From Oryzomonas sp. (GTDB taxonomy: Bacteria > Desulfobacterota > Desulfuromonadia > Geobacterales > Pseudopelobacteraceae): 64,000 bases of DNA. Both the position numbers and the translations under genes were made by a program. The notes beneath the pieces are model-generated. The model ran no database searches. It had not been told where the DNA came from and was given only the letters and a program-made list of their open reading frames with translations. The stretch's first letter is position 1, and each line of letters opens with the position of its first letter. Positions 8,115-18,106 of this stretch are shown here, one piece after another. The stretch spans positions 22,835 through 86,834 of the forward strand of contig JARLHN010000040.1 of assembly GCA_031292255.1 (NCBI GenBank), in the 5' to 3' direction.

Positions 8115-9863
8115 ATGGCACATGCGGCCGCAAAACAACGAAGTTGTCGCTTCCCCCTGTTTCAGGGGATCCTCCCCATTGACGGCACTCAGGTGCCGGC
8201 CGACATCATCGCCGGCATCACGCTGGCCGCCCTTGCCATCCCCGAAGTAATGGGCTACACGAAGATCTCCGGCACGCCGGTCATCACGGGCCTCTACACC
8301 ATCCTTATCCCCATGACCCTGTACGCGCTCTTCGGGTCGTCCCGCCACCTCGTAGTCGGAGCAGACTCCGCCACGGCCGCCATTCTCGCCTCCGGCATTG
8401 CTGGAATGGCCGAACCCGGGTCAGGCGAGTGGCTCGCCCTGGCAGGCCTGCTCGCCTTCATGGCTGCCGGGTTCCTGTTTATTGCCCGTATAGCCCGGCT
8501 CGGCTTCCTGTCCGACTTCCTGTCACGCACCGTGCTCGTCGGTTTCCTGTCCGGGGTCGGCATCCAGGTGGCAACCGGAGAGATCTCCGGGATGCTCGAT
8601 CTGCCCGGCGGGGGTCACGGCACGATCCACAAACTGGCCGCCACACTGCGGCAGATCGAACAGACGAATCTCACCTCCCTCACGGTGGCGGTTTCCGTCC
8701 TCGTGGTCATCATCGGGTCAAGGAAGATATCGAAGAAGATTCCTGGCGCCCTGATTGCCGTGATCTGCGCCATCACCGCCAGTTGGGCGCTCAACCTGGA
8801 ACGCTACGGTGTCCATGTCCTCGGCCATGTTCCGGGCGGCCTGCCGAAGACCGGCCTGCCCGAAGCGGCAATCGACATGGGCCTGATCGAAAGGTTGGTT
8901 CCCATTGCCTTCGCCATGTTCGTGGTGATCCTAGCCCAGAGTGCCGCCACCTCACAGGCCTATGCAGCCCGCTACAACGAGCGGTTCGACGCGAATATGG
9001 ACCTGATGGGCCTGTGTCTGGCCAACATCGGCGCCGGCCTGTCCGGCACCTTTGTGGTGAACGGCAGCCCGACCAAGACCCAGATGGTGGAAAGCGCGGG
9101 TGGACATAGCCAGCTCGCGCAGCTTACCACGAGCGTCATTGTTCTCATGGTGCTCCTCTTTTTCACCGCTCCCCTGGCCTACATGCCGGGTGCGGTCCTT
9201 TCGGCAGTGGTGTTCCTGATCGGGGTGGAACTGGTCGATATCAAGGGGTTGCTGAAGATCTACGCAGAGCGGCCGTGGGAATTCTGGGTGGCCCTGATCA
9301 CGGCTGCGGTGGTTGTCTTCGTGGGGGTCGAGCAGAGTATCCTCCTGGCCATCGTTCTTTCGCTCGTGGTCCATACGCGGCATGGTTATTTCGTAACCAA
9401 CATGCTGATCGGTCCGGATAAGACCCAGGGATGGCGGCAGCGACCGGTCGGCACCAGGGAACAGGCCCTGCCCGGCCTCATGATCTACCGCTTCATGCAC
9501 AGCATGTACTACGCCAACAGTCAGGTGCTCGGCAAAGAGATCGATGAACTTGCCAGGAGCGCGGACCCGCCCTTGTCATGGTTCTGTATCGATGCGGCCG
9601 CGGTCGACGATGTGGACTTCACGGCGGCCGAAACCCTGCGTGCGATCCACGGCACCCTGGCGGGTCTGGGCATCAGGCTCGTGCTGTGCGAGGTCATCGA
9701 CAATGTCCGCTGGGAGTTCGACCGGTCCCGGCTCACGGACCTCTTCGGTGAGGATGCCTTTTTCGAAACGCCTGTCGCCGTTGCGATCGCCTACGAACAA
9801 AGGAACGCCACCGGGACGGAGAGCCTCCTGGTAATTGGTTCGCAACAAGGAGGAATATCATGA
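8115..9863 (+). CDS. SulP-family anion transporter with STAS domain
   Basis: Inner-membrane carrier of 582 residues. The N-terminal signature PADIIAGITLAALAIPEVMG and the long multi-helix region to about residue 440 match the SulP (SLC26) fold. The C-terminal 110 residues form a STAS domain (LSWFCIDAAAVDDVDFTAAETL). Likely substrates are sulfate, bicarbonate or other oxyanions; sequence alone cannot decide. An AAGGAGAT box precedes the ATG. The stop overlaps the next start by four bases (ATGA), so it is translationally coupled to a PPK2-type polyphosphate kinase. Confidence 0.9.
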   Translation: MAHAAAKQRSCRFPLFQGILPIDGTQVPADIIAGITLAALAIPEVMGYTKISGTPVITGLYTILIPMTLYALFGSSRHLVVGADSATAAILASGIAGMAEPGSGEWLALAGLLAFMAAGFLFIARIARLGFLSDFLSRTVLVGFLSGVGIQVATGEISGMLDLPGGGHGTIHKLAATLRQIEQTNLTSLTVAVSVLVVIIGSRKISKKIPGALIAVICAITASWALNLERYGVHVLGHVPGGLPKTGLPEAAIDMGLIERLVPIAFAMFVVILAQSAATSQAYAARYNERFDANMDLMGLCLANIGAGLSGTFVVNGSPTKTQMVESAGGHSQLAQLTTSVIVLMVLLFFTAPLAYMPGAVLSAVVFLIGVELVDIKGLLKIYAERPWEFWVALITAAVVVFVGVEQSILLAIVLSLVVHTRHGYFVTNMLIGPDKTQGWRQRPVGTREQALPGLMIYRFMHSMYYANSQVLGKEIDELARSADPPLSWFCIDAAAVDDVDFTAAETLRAIHGTLAGLGIRLVLCEVIDNVRWEFDRSRLTDLFGEDAFFETPVAVAIAYEQRNATGTESLLVIGSQQGGIS

Positions 9864-10744
9864 AATACATCGACAGGTTCATGGTCAAACCGGGGAGCGC
9901 GGTCAGGCTGGACAGGGTCGATGCCGCCTTCAAGGATAAACACAAGGACCAGGCATCGGCACAGGATGAGATAGAGCGGTACACGAAACGGCTTCGCGAA
10001 CTCCAGTACCTGTTGTACGCCGAGGGCAAGCGGTCGCTTCTCATTATCCTTCAGGCCATGGACGCGGGCGGCAAGGACGGCACCATCAATCACGTCCTGG
10101 GCAATATGAACCCTCAAGGGGCAAGGGTGTACGGGTTCAAGGTCCCCTCAGCCGAGGAAGCGGCCCATGATTTCCTTTGGCGCATTCACCAGGCTACGCC
10201 ACAGCGCGGCCAAGTTGCAATTTTCAACCGCTCCCATTACGAGGATGTTCTGGTCAGCCGGGTGCACGGCTTTGTACCGAAGAAGGTCTGGTCAAAACGC
10301 TACGACCTCATCAATGATTTCGAGAAGAACCTTGTGGACAACAACACCCACATCCTCAAATTCTACCTGCACATCAGCGAAGACGAGCAGCTCCGGCGCT
10401 TCAAACAGCGGCTCGATGATCCCGCACGGCACTGGAAGATCAGTGAGTCGGACTACGAGGAACGTGAGTACTGGGATGATTACACCAAGGCTTTTCAAGA
10501 GGCCCTGGGCAGGTGCAGCACCGGGCACGCGCCCTGGTTCGTCATTCCAGCCAACCACAAGTGGTTCCGCAATCTCGTTGTGTCGCAGATCGTCGTCGAG
10601 ACCCTTGAGTCACTGAAGATGGAGTTTCCAAAACCGGCGGTGGATATCAAGGAGGTGAAGGAGAAGTACCACAAGGCGGAAGAAGAGGAAGCCGCAAAGA
10701 ACGGGAAAAAGGTAAGGGACAAGGGCCGAAAAAAGGACAAGTAA
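9860..10744 (+). CDS. Polyphosphate kinase 2 (PPK2) family protein
   Basis: 294 residues, single PPK2 domain. Walker A is AMDAGGKDG (66-74) and the Walker B/lid region is IFNRSHYEDVLV (121-132), both diagnostic. PPK2 enzymes transfer phosphate between inorganic polyphosphate and nucleotides (ADP/GDP or AMP). Length and single domain suggest a class I or III enzyme; the acceptor cannot be assigned safely. The C-terminal tail is a lysine/glutamate-rich charged segment. It overlaps the SulP gene by ATGA, and the ribosome site AAGGAGG sits inside the end of that gene. Confidence 0.92.
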   Translation: MKYIDRFMVKPGSAVRLDRVDAAFKDKHKDQASAQDEIERYTKRLRELQYLLYAEGKRSLLIILQAMDAGGKDGTINHVLGNMNPQGARVYGFKVPSAEEAAHDFLWRIHQATPQRGQVAIFNRSHYEDVLVSRVHGFVPKKVWSKRYDLINDFEKNLVDNNTHILKFYLHISEDEQLRRFKQRLDDPARHWKISESDYEEREYWDDYTKAFQEALGRCSTGHAPWFVIPANHKWFRNLVVSQIVVETLESLKMEFPKPAVDIKEVKEKYHKAEEEEAAKNGKKVRDKGRKKDK

Positions 10745-10785
10745 ATAGAGCCCAAGACAGTGAAGGCCGGGAAAGGAGAATAGAA

Positions 10786-11217
10786 ATGAAAATCAATCGA
10801 ATTGGGTCAGCTCAGTGGCAGGGGGGCATCAAGGACGGCAAGGGCGCGATCTCCACGGCGAGCGGCGCCTTGAAAGACTATCCCTACGGGTTTGCCAGCC
10901 GCTTCGAGGGGGTGCCGGGCACCAACCCGGAGGAGTTGCTCGCTGCTGCGCATGCCGGCTGCTTCACCATGGCCCTCTCGCTGATCCTTGGCGAGGCAAA
11001 GCTCATTGCCGAACGGATGGAAACCTCCGCCACGGTCACATTGGAACAGGTGGAGGAGGGCTACGCCATTACCGCCGTCCACCTGAAGCTGGAAGCCAGG
11101 ATTCCGGGCGCGGACCAGGCGACGTTTGAACGGCTCGCCGGCATGGCAAAGGCCGGATGCCCGGTTTCCAAGCTGTTCAGGGCCGAGATCACGCTGGAGG
11201 CAACGCTGCTCCACTAA
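10786..11217 (+). CDS. OsmC-family peroxiredoxin-like protein
   Basis: 143 residues with the complete OsmC fold signature: an N-terminal sheet (AQWQGG), the first catalytic cysteine C59 in AAAHAGCFTMAL, and the second at C125 in AKAGCPVSKLF. OsmC proteins reduce organic hydroperoxides through this cysteine pair. An AAAGGAG box precedes the ATG. It sits 42 bp after the PPK2 gene on the same strand, so co-transcription is possible. Length and motifs are normal for OsmC rather than Ohr, though I cannot separate the two fully. Confidence 0.9.
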   Translation: MKINRIGSAQWQGGIKDGKGAISTASGALKDYPYGFASRFEGVPGTNPEELLAAAHAGCFTMALSLILGEAKLIAERMETSATVTLEQVEEGYAITAVHLKLEARIPGADQATFERLAGMAKAGCPVSKLFRAEITLEATLLH

Positions 11218-11292
11218 TCGGGAATTTTTCCGACTGCCCCTCCTGGACAGGGACAGTAACAATTATGATGACATCGATATGAGGAACCTGAC

Positions 11293-11781
11293 ATGGAACA
11301 CGCTATCGAAGTACGCCACGTCTCCTTGGATCTATATGCCGACTTTGATGATTTCACCCAAGCACTCGAACAATCCCTCGGCCGGTTTGACGAAACCCTC
11401 CTCAAGGAGGTGGAGATCAATCCCCGTCTGGTGGAGGAACGTCTTGTGGCAGCGGCTGGAGAAGAAGGGTTGATGCTTTTTAATGTTCAAGACCATGGTA
11501 GACTATTGGGTATCTATGGGACTCCCAAAAAGGCCAAGCAGTATGTTCTGGGAAACCCGCTCATCGCGGTCACCATGACGCGCCATGATATCAGGGCAGG
11601 ACTCTATGCGCCTCTGAGGCTGTTGGTCTACGAAGCCGAAGACCGATCGACGCACATGGAATACGACCAGCCCTCTTCTCTCTTCGGGCAGTTCGATAAC
11701 CCGGAGGTCACGGCCGTGGCCCGGTCGCTCGATGCAAAACTGGACAGTTTGATCAACAAGGTTAAACGCCTGGTAACATAG
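11293..11781 (+). CDS. DUF302-family protein
   Basis: 162 residues resembling DUF302 proteins, a small cytoplasmic alpha/beta family of unknown function often found with redox or metal stress genes. Visible family features are the central MLFNVQDHGRLLGIYG strand-loop, KKAKQYVLGNPLIAVTM, and a C-terminal DNPEVTAVARSLDAKLDSLI helix. No signal peptide or membrane segment is seen. The ATG at 11293 follows a GAGGAACC stretch. The neighbours are OsmC and a pirin-like protein, which suggests stress-related expression but not a specific function. Confidence 0.7.
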   Translation: MEHAIEVRHVSLDLYADFDDFTQALEQSLGRFDETLLKEVEINPRLVEERLVAAAGEEGLMLFNVQDHGRLLGIYGTPKKAKQYVLGNPLIAVTMTRHDIRAGLYAPLRLLVYEAEDRSTHMEYDQPSSLFGQFDNPEVTAVARSLDAKLDSLINKVKRLVT

Positions 11782-11853
11782 CATCGAGCTGGCCAAATAT
11801 GTTCACTAGGAATCAAAAAATCGAATAATATATGACATCATGAAGGGGGAGCC

Positions 11854-12762
11854 ATGGAATCCATTCGCAAGATCGACAAGGTCTGGAAGAGCAAGCCGAC
11901 CATCGAAGGGGCCGGCGTCCACCTGAAACGGGCTTTCGGCAATAACCAGGTCCCCCTGTTCGACCCCTTTCTCCTGCTCGACGACTTCCATTCCAACTAC
12001 CCCCCCTATTACCTGAAGGGATTTCCCTGGCATCCGCACCGGGGGATCGAGACGATCACCTACGTGATCCACGGCCGGGTTGAGCACGGCGACAGCATGG
12101 GGAACAAGGGGGTCATAGAGTCGGGTGACGTTCAGTGGATGACCGCCGGCAGCGGCATCATCCACCAGGAGATGCCGCAGGGCGACAACGACGGCCTCAT
12201 GTGGGGGTTCCAGATCTGGGCGAACCTTCCCGCCTCCCGCAAGATGATGGACCCCCGCTACCGCGGCATCACGGCCACCGGGATCCCGGAGGTGACCATG
12301 GCGGGGAATGTCCGGGCGAAGGTCATCTGCGGCGATCTCGGCGGGGTGAAAGGGCCGGTGCGGGACGTGGTCATCGACCCCGCATACCTGGATGTGACGG
12401 TGCCGCCGGAGACGAATTTCACGCACCCCATCAGGCGCGGGCATAAGGCCTTTGCCTACGTGGTGGAAGGGGAGGGGTATTTCGATCCGGAACGGAACGC
12501 CTATGCCCACGAGGTGGTGGGGACCAGCTATTTCGACATGAAACGGCACTGCGTCTGCAGCTCGGAGGATCTCATCCTCTACGGCGACGGCGACGCGGTG
12601 GCCATCACTACCCAGGAGCGGCCGGTCCGTTTTTTACTCGTATCGGGCCAACCGATCGGCGAGCCGGTTGCCTGGTACGGGCCGATCGTCATGAACACAC
12701 AGGACGAGTTGCACATCGCCTTCGAGGAATACGAGAAAGGGACCTTCATCAAGCATAAATAA
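11854..12762 (+). CDS. Pirin-family cupin protein
   Basis: 302 residues with the bicupin pirin layout. The four metal ligands are visible: H60 and H62 in WHPHRGIETITYV, H104 and E106 in GSGIIHQEMP. The C-terminal cupin contains FAYVVEGEGYF and ends with GEPVAWYGPIVMN, both typical. Some bacterial pirins are quercetinases and others act as redox or regulatory proteins, so no reaction is assigned. AAGGGGGAG lies just before the ATG. Confidence 0.9.
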   Translation: MESIRKIDKVWKSKPTIEGAGVHLKRAFGNNQVPLFDPFLLLDDFHSNYPPYYLKGFPWHPHRGIETITYVIHGRVEHGDSMGNKGVIESGDVQWMTAGSGIIHQEMPQGDNDGLMWGFQIWANLPASRKMMDPRYRGITATGIPEVTMAGNVRAKVICGDLGGVKGPVRDVVIDPAYLDVTVPPETNFTHPIRRGHKAFAYVVEGEGYFDPERNAYAHEVVGTSYFDMKRHCVCSSEDLILYGDGDAVAITTQERPVRFLLVSGQPIGEPVAWYGPIVMNTQDELHIAFEEYEKGTFIKHK

Positions 12763-12915
12763 CTCAATTGTTTTACCTGTTTGGTTCGAGCCTTTATTTT
12801 TATAAGCATTTGTATTTCTTTGTGCCCTTTGCATCTTCGCGGTTACGTACCGCCGTTTTTGACACTGCCCCATCCTGCCGACGGGTACTGCCTTTGCCGA
12901 GAAAAAGGGATCATA

Positions 12916-13158
12916 ATGCGCATCGGTCTTGCCGCCGATACCTTGAGGCCCGACGGCGAGGAGATGAACGAGCGCCACCATCAGGTCTTTGATGCCTATG
13001 ATGAGAGGAAGCTTATTCTTGACGAGTACCTGGAGGGGTGGTATTTCATGAGCCGTGCCATTCCACCCGTAATGAATTCCGTGAGCGGCGTTGGGACTGA
13101 CCCTGCCGTCATGACCGGCAGGGAACCGAAGGAGGGGAAAAAATGCAACTGGGAATGA
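12916..13158 (+). CDS. Small hypothetical ORF before gnd
   Basis: Eighty codons beginning MRIGLAADTLRPDGEEM, with AAAGGGA five bases before the ATG. It overlaps the start of gnd by 16 bp in another frame, so it could be a short upstream cistron of the sugar-phosphate operon. I do not recognise any family and codon usage alone does not settle it. The 150 bp upstream (12763-12915) contain no other gene. Confidence 0.3.
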   Translation: MRIGLAADTLRPDGEEMNERHHQVFDAYDERKLILDEYLEGWYFMSRAIPPVMNSVSGVGTDPAVMTGREPKEGKKCNWE

Positions 13159-14168
13159 TCGGCCTGGGAAGGATGGGTGCGGACATGGTGCGGCGCCTGA
13201 TGCGGGGGGGGCATGATTGCGTGGTCTATAACCGCACTCCTGCCGCGGTGGCGGAGTTGGCGGGCGAAGGCGCCACCGGGTCGGCGTCGCTGACGGAGTT
13301 TGTCAGCCGGCTGGCCTCACCCCGCGCGGTCTGGCTGATGGTTCCGGCCGCAGCGGTGGATGCTGCCATCGCGGACATCGCGCCGCTCCTGGAGGCGGGC
13401 GACATCCTGATCGATGGCGGAAATTCCCACTATCATGACGATATCCGGCGGAGCGAGGAGTTGCGGGCATTGGGGATCAGTTACCTGGATGTGGGTACCA
13501 GCGGCGGGGTCTGGGGGCTTGAGCGGGGCTACTGTCTGATGATCGGCGGGCAGCGGGAGGCGGTGGCGAGGTTGGAACCGGTCTTTGCCACCCTGGCTCC
13601 CGGCAGCGTTGCAATAGCGCGCACCTCCGGCCGCGAGCGGCGTGGCGGCACGGCCGAGCAGGGGTACCTGCACTGTGGCCCGAGCGGCGCGGGGCACTTC
13701 GTCAAAATGGTCCACAACGGCATCGAGTACGGACTGATGGCGGCCTATGCCGAAGGGTTCAACATCCTGCGCCATGCCAATGCGGGCAAGGATGGGCAGG
13801 AGGTGGACGCGGAAACGACTCCGTTGCGCAATCCCGAGCTCTACCAGTATGACCTGGACCTTGCCGACATAGCCGAACTCTGGCGGCGGGGGAGCGTGGT
13901 CGCATCCTGGCTGCTGGATCTCTCCGCCCAGGCGCTCTTGGACAGCCCCGGACTGGACGGGTTCGCTGGCCGCGTCTCCGATTCCGGAGAGGGGCGCTGG
14001 ACCGTTTCGGCGGCCATCGACGAGGGGGTTCCCGCCCCGGTCCTTTCCGCGGCCCTCTTTGAGCGGTTCAGTTCCCGAGGTCAGGCCGATTTTGCCGACC
14101 GGCTGCTTTCCGCCATGCGCTACCAGTTCGGCGGCCACCGGGAGAAAAACACGGGAAAGGTGGGTTGA
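13143..14168 (+). CDS. gnd: 6-phosphogluconate dehydrogenase, short (YqeC-type) form
   Basis: Oxidises 6-phosphogluconate to ribulose 5-phosphate and CO2. It has 341 residues, the short monomer class rather than the 470-residue Gnd. The Rossmann motif GLGRMG is at 6-11, the substrate segment DGGNSHYHDD near 96-105, and VGTSGGVWGLERGYCLM and FVKMVHNGIEYGLM carry the conserved catalytic Lys and His-Asn. A GGAGGGG site precedes the ATG. Its stop is two bases from the zwf ATG. The short class often prefers NAD, but the NRT after the second beta strand leaves the cofactor open. Confidence 0.92.
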   Translation: MQLGMIGLGRMGADMVRRLMRGGHDCVVYNRTPAAVAELAGEGATGSASLTEFVSRLASPRAVWLMVPAAAVDAAIADIAPLLEAGDILIDGGNSHYHDDIRRSEELRALGISYLDVGTSGGVWGLERGYCLMIGGQREAVARLEPVFATLAPGSVAIARTSGRERRGGTAEQGYLHCGPSGAGHFVKMVHNGIEYGLMAAYAEGFNILRHANAGKDGQEVDAETTPLRNPELYQYDLDLADIAELWRRGSVVASWLLDLSAQALLDSPGLDGFAGRVSDSGEGRWTVSAAIDEGVPAPVLSAALFERFSSRGQADFADRLLSAMRYQFGGHREKNTGKVG

Positions 14169-14170
14169 CC

Positions 14171-15688
14171 ATGCAGTATGCCGTGCCGCTCGAACCGACC
14201 ATACTGGTGATCTTCGGCGCAGGGGGGGACTTGACTTGGCGCAAGCTGATCCCGGCGCTCTATAACCTTCATCTCGACAAGCTCCTGCCCGAGCGGTTCG
14301 CCATTATTGGGGTGGCCCGCAAGCAAGTGGACGACGAGGCATTTCGCCGGCGCCTCCGGGAAGGAGTGGACCTCTTCTCCCGGCGCAGGCCGGCGGAAGA
14401 GGAGTCATGGAATCGGTTCAGCACACATGTTTCCTACCTCTCCGAGGATTTCAGCGACCCGGCTTCCGGGCCGGCGCTCAGCCAGAAGCTGGAGGAACTG
14501 GAGCGGGCCTGGGGTGTCAGGGCGAACCGGGTGTTCTACCTTGCCATCCCTCCCGACATGATGGAAGCAGCCGCGGCGCACCTGCAGCGGCTCGGTGTCT
14601 GCCGTGACTGCCGACGGGACCGCCTTGTGGTGGAGAAGCCGTTCGGCCGGGACCTGGCGACCGCCGTGGCGTTGGACCGGCTCCTGAGCGGAATGTTCGC
14701 CGAGTCCCAGATGTACCGCATCGACCACTACCTGGGTAAGGAAACGGTGCAGAACATCCTCGCCTTCCGGTTTGCCAACTCGCTCTTCGAGCCTGTATGG
14801 AACCGGCGCTACATCGATCATGTGCAGATCACCGTCGCCGAAACGGTGGGGGTGGAGGAACGGGGAGGGTATTACGACAATTCCGGCGCGCTGCGCGACA
14901 TGGTGCAGAATCACCTGCTCCAGATTCTCTGCCTCATCGCCATGGAACCGCCGATCTCCTTCGATGCCGACGAGGTACGCAACAAAAAGGTGGACCTGCT
15001 GCACGCCATCCGGCCGATACGGCCCGAGGAGATACATCATTCCGCGGTGCGGGGACAGTATGGCAGGGGCACCGCCGACGGCAAGGCGGTGCCGGGATAC
15101 CTGGAGGAACCGGGGGTTGCCCCCGACTCCACCACCGAGACCTTTGCGGCGTTCAAGTTTTTTATCGACAACTGGCGCTGGCAGGGGGTGCCGTTCTACC
15201 TGCGCACCGGCAAGCGGATGCCCGCCAGGGTGTCGGAGGTCTCCATCCTCTTCCGGTCGGCTCCCCACCAGCCGTTCCCCTCGGCCGCGGTGGAGAATTG
15301 GCAGCCGAATCGACTGATCATCCGTATCCAGCCCGAGGAGGGGATCGTTACCCGCATCCAGGCCAAACAACCGGGCACCCGGCTCCTGCTCGGCCCGGTG
15401 GACATGCAGTTTCGCTACCGGGATGCCTTCAGTACCGCACCTCCCGAGGCATACGAGACGCTGCTGTTGGATGTGATCCGGGGCGATGCCACCCTGTTCA
15501 TGCGGGCCGACCAGGTGGAGTGCGCCTGGAGGATCGTCGCGCCGGTACTGGAGGCATGGGAGTCGGTGCCGCCGGGCGATTTTCCCGATTACCCGGCCGG
15601 GAGTTGGGGGCCGGAGTCCGCCAACCTCCTTATCGCCCGGGAGGGGCACAACTGGCTCCAGCCTACAATGCCCGAGGAGCGTAGATGA
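14171..15688 (+). CDS. zwf: Glucose-6-phosphate 1-dehydrogenase
   Basis: Catalyses the entry step of the oxidative pentose phosphate pathway, glucose 6-phosphate to 6-phosphogluconolactone. 505 residues, normal length. The dinucleotide motif is GAGGDLTWRKL near the N-terminus; the active-site segment RIDHYLGKETVQN holds the conserved His and Lys. I start at the ATG at 14171; a TTG at 14165 would add two residues and overlap the gnd stop. The stop overlaps pgl by ATGA. Confidence 0.95.
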   Translation: MQYAVPLEPTILVIFGAGGDLTWRKLIPALYNLHLDKLLPERFAIIGVARKQVDDEAFRRRLREGVDLFSRRRPAEEESWNRFSTHVSYLSEDFSDPASGPALSQKLEELERAWGVRANRVFYLAIPPDMMEAAAAHLQRLGVCRDCRRDRLVVEKPFGRDLATAVALDRLLSGMFAESQMYRIDHYLGKETVQNILAFRFANSLFEPVWNRRYIDHVQITVAETVGVEERGGYYDNSGALRDMVQNHLLQILCLIAMEPPISFDADEVRNKKVDLLHAIRPIRPEEIHHSAVRGQYGRGTADGKAVPGYLEEPGVAPDSTTETFAAFKFFIDNWRWQGVPFYLRTGKRMPARVSEVSILFRSAPHQPFPSAAVENWQPNRLIIRIQPEEGIVTRIQAKQPGTRLLLGPVDMQFRYRDAFSTAPPEAYETLLLDVIRGDATLFMRADQVECAWRIVAPVLEAWESVPPGDFPDYPAGSWGPESANLLIAREGHNWLQPTMPEERR

Positions 15689-16419
15689 TCTCGGTCTACC
15701 CTGATCTGGAGGCCTTGAGCCGGGCCGCTGCCGACCTGTTTGCCGAATGGGTGGCGCGCGCCGTTGCCGATCGCGGGCGCTGTGCCATCCTCCTGGCCGG
15801 CGGGACAACGCCGCGCAGCACCTATGAGCTTCTCGCCGAGAAGCCGCTGCGGGACCAAGTGCCGTGGGGGGGGCTGCACTTCTTCTGGGGCGACGAACGC
15901 TCCGTTCCGTCGGATGACCCCCGGAGCAACGCCCGGATGGTCCACCGGGCACTGCTCGACCTGGTGCCGGTCCCGGCGGGGCAGGTCCATCCCATCCCCG
16001 GTGACCGCGACCCCCGCCAAGCGGCGGATGAGTACGAGGAACTGCTGCGCCGCTTTTTCGCCGGAGCCGCGCCCCGGTTCGACCTGGTGCTGCTGGGGTT
16101 GGGGGATGACGGACACACCGCGTCCCTTTTTCCCGACTCGCCGGTCCTGGAAGAGCGGCAGCGTTGGGCATCGGCCACTCGACGGGCCGGCGAGGAGATT
16201 GTCAGGGTCACCCTGACGCCGACCCTCATCAATCAGGCTGATCTGGTCGTCTTCCTCGTGGCGGGCGACGACAAGGCCACGGTTCTCCGCGAGGTACTGG
16301 AAGATCATCCCGACCCACGCAGCCGGCCCGCCCGGATGATCATGCCGGAGCAGGGCGAATTGCGCTGGCTGGTGGACCAGTCGGCGGCCCGGCTGCTGCG
16401 CCGGACGAATGGCCGCTGA
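15685..16419 (+). CDS. pgl: 6-phosphogluconolactonase
   Basis: Hydrolyses 6-phosphoglucono-lactone to 6-phosphogluconate, linking zwf and gnd chemically. 244 residues, DevB/SOL type of the NagB fold. Recognisable segments are ILLAGGTTPRSTYELLA, FFWGDERSVPSDDPRSN and LVLLGLGDDGHTASLFP, all diagnostic for the family. It overlaps zwf by four bases, which implies translational coupling. Start codon and frame are unambiguous. Confidence 0.95.
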   Translation: MISVYPDLEALSRAAADLFAEWVARAVADRGRCAILLAGGTTPRSTYELLAEKPLRDQVPWGGLHFFWGDERSVPSDDPRSNARMVHRALLDLVPVPAGQVHPIPGDRDPRQAADEYEELLRRFFAGAAPRFDLVLLGLGDDGHTASLFPDSPVLEERQRWASATRRAGEEIVRVTLTPTLINQADLVVFLVAGDDKATVLREVLEDHPDPRSRPARMIMPEQGELRWLVDQSAARLLRRTNGR

Positions 16420-16455
16420 AAAAACAACCTGACAAACCACAAGGGAGACACACAG

Positions 16456-18090
16456 ATGACCGAATCAGCGCCCAAGACCACCCTTACCCGCTTGCCTGCC
16501 TGGCAGGCACTGCAGGCCCACCACGCCACCGTGAAGGATGTCCATCTCAGGCAACTCTTTGCCGATGACCCGGTCAGGGGAGAGCGGCTGGCACTGGAGG
16601 GAGTGGGGCTGTACCTCGATTTTTCAAAGCACAGGATCACCGGTGAGACGCTCCGGCTTCTGGTGAGGCTGGCCGACGAGTCCGGGCTGCGGTCGCGGAT
16701 CGATGCCATGTTCGCAGGCGAGCGCATCAACGTGACGGAAAATCGGGCCGTGCTCCACACGGCGCTGCGGGCGCCGCGGGATGCGACCGTCATGGTTGAC
16801 GGCGAGAACGTGGTGCCCCACGTTCACGAGGTGCTCGACCGGATGGCCGCGTTTGCCGACCGGGTCCGGGACGGCGTCTGGACCGGCCATACCGGCAAAC
16901 GGATCAAAAACGTCGTCAACATCGGCATCGGCGGTTCCGACCTCGGGCCGGTGATGGCCTACGAGGCGCTGCGGCACTTTAGCCGGCGGGAGATGACTTT
17001 CCGCTTTGTCTCCAACGTGGACGGCACCGACTTCGCCGAAGCGACCCTGGGCCTGGACCCGGCCGAGACTCTCTTCATCGTGTCGTCCAAGACCTTCACC
17101 ACCCTGGAGACCATGACCAATGCCCGTACCGCCCGCGCGTGGCTGGTGCAGGGGTTGGGGGACGAGGCTGCCGTTTCCCGGCACTTCGTGGCGGTATCCA
17201 CCAACGGGGCGGAGGTGACTGCGTTCGGCATCGACCCGGCCAACATGTTCGGCTTCTGGGACTGGGTCGGAGGCCGTTACTCCATGGATTCCGCCATCGG
17301 GCTCTCCACCATGCTCGCCGTGGGTCCGGACAACTTCCGGGAGCTTCTGGCCGGGTTCCACGCCATGGACGAACACTTCCGCACCGCACCCTTCGAGCGA
17401 AATCTGCCGGTGCTCATGGGGCTTTTGACGGTGTGGTACGTTGACTTTTTCGGAGCCCAAACCGTGGCGGTCCTCCCCTACGACCAGTACCTGAAGCGTT
17501 TTCCCGCCTACCTCCAGCAACTGACCATGGAGAGCAACGGCAAGGGGGTCACCCTGGCCGGAGCGCCGGTCGATTACGACACGAGTCCCGTCTTCTGGGG
17601 CGAGCCGGGGACCAACGGCCAGCACTCCTTCTACCAGTTGATCCACCAGGGGACCCGCCTCATCCCGTGCGATTTCATAGGGTTCTGCCGCTCCCTGAAC
17701 CCCTTGGGGAACCACCACGAAATCCTGATGTCCAACGTCTTTGCCCAGGGCGAGGCCCTGGCGTTCGGCAAGGATGCCGACCAGGTCAGGGGGGAGGGGA
17801 CCCCGGAATGGCTCGTACCGCACCGCACCTTTCCCGGAAACCGCCCATCAACCACCATCCTGGCGGAGCAGCTGACACCGAAGGTCCTCGGCTCGCTGGT
17901 GGCCCTCTACGAGCACAGCGTCTTCACCCAAGGGGCCATCTGGCAGATCGATCCCTTTGACCAGTGGGGAGTGGAGCTGGGAAAATCCCTGGCCCAGAAG
18001 ATCGTCCCCGAGTTGAGCCCGGATGAGCCGGAACTCGCCCATGACAGTTCCACCAACGCACTGATCCGCCGCTACCGGCGGCAGAGATAA
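16456..18090 (+). CDS. pgi: Glucose-6-phosphate isomerase
   Basis: Interconverts glucose 6-phosphate and fructose 6-phosphate. 544 residues, the full-length E. coli-like form. Landmarks are [41 protein letters not shown] (the PGI signature) and the late [22 protein letters not shown] in which the catalytic lysine follows. An AAGGGAGA box precedes the ATG and the gap to pgl is 36 bp, so it closes the operon gnd-zwf-pgl-pgi. Confidence 0.96.
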   Translation: MTESAPKTTLTRLPAWQALQAHHATVKDVHLRQLFADDPVRGERLALEGVGLYLDFSKHRITGETLRLLVRLADESGLRSRIDAMFAGERINVTENRAVLHTALRAPRDATVMVDGENVVPHVHEVLDRMAAFADRVRDGVWTGHTGKRIKNVVNIGIGGSDLGPVMAYEALRHFSRREMTFRFVSNVDGTDFAEATLGLDPAETLFIVSSKTFTTLETMTNARTARAWLVQGLGDEAAVSRHFVAVSTNGAEVTAFGIDPANMFGFWDWVGGRYSMDSAIGLSTMLAVGPDNFRELLAGFHAMDEHFRTAPFERNLPVLMGLLTVWYVDFFGAQTVAVLPYDQYLKRFPAYLQQLTMESNGKGVTLAGAPVDYDTSPVFWGEPGTNGQHSFYQLIHQGTRLIPCDFIGFCRSLNPLGNHHEILMSNVFAQGEALAFGKDADQVRGEGTPEWLVPHRTFPGNRPSTTILAEQLTPKVLGSLVALYEHSVFTQGAIWQIDPFDQWGVELGKSLAQKIVPELSPDEPELAHDSSTNALIRRYRRQR

Positions 18091-18106
18091 TCTTGCCGGA
18101 AGTTGC

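Noticed and set aside
14405-16171. 588-codon open frame on the minus strand
   Set aside because: It is antisense to zwf and pgl, whose motifs are complete. Long shadow frames are expected in GC-rich coding DNA; its translation is Arg/Pro-rich with no domain.
16624-17823. 399-codon open frame on the minus strand
   Set aside because: Antisense shadow of pgi; His/Gly/Val-rich with no domain.
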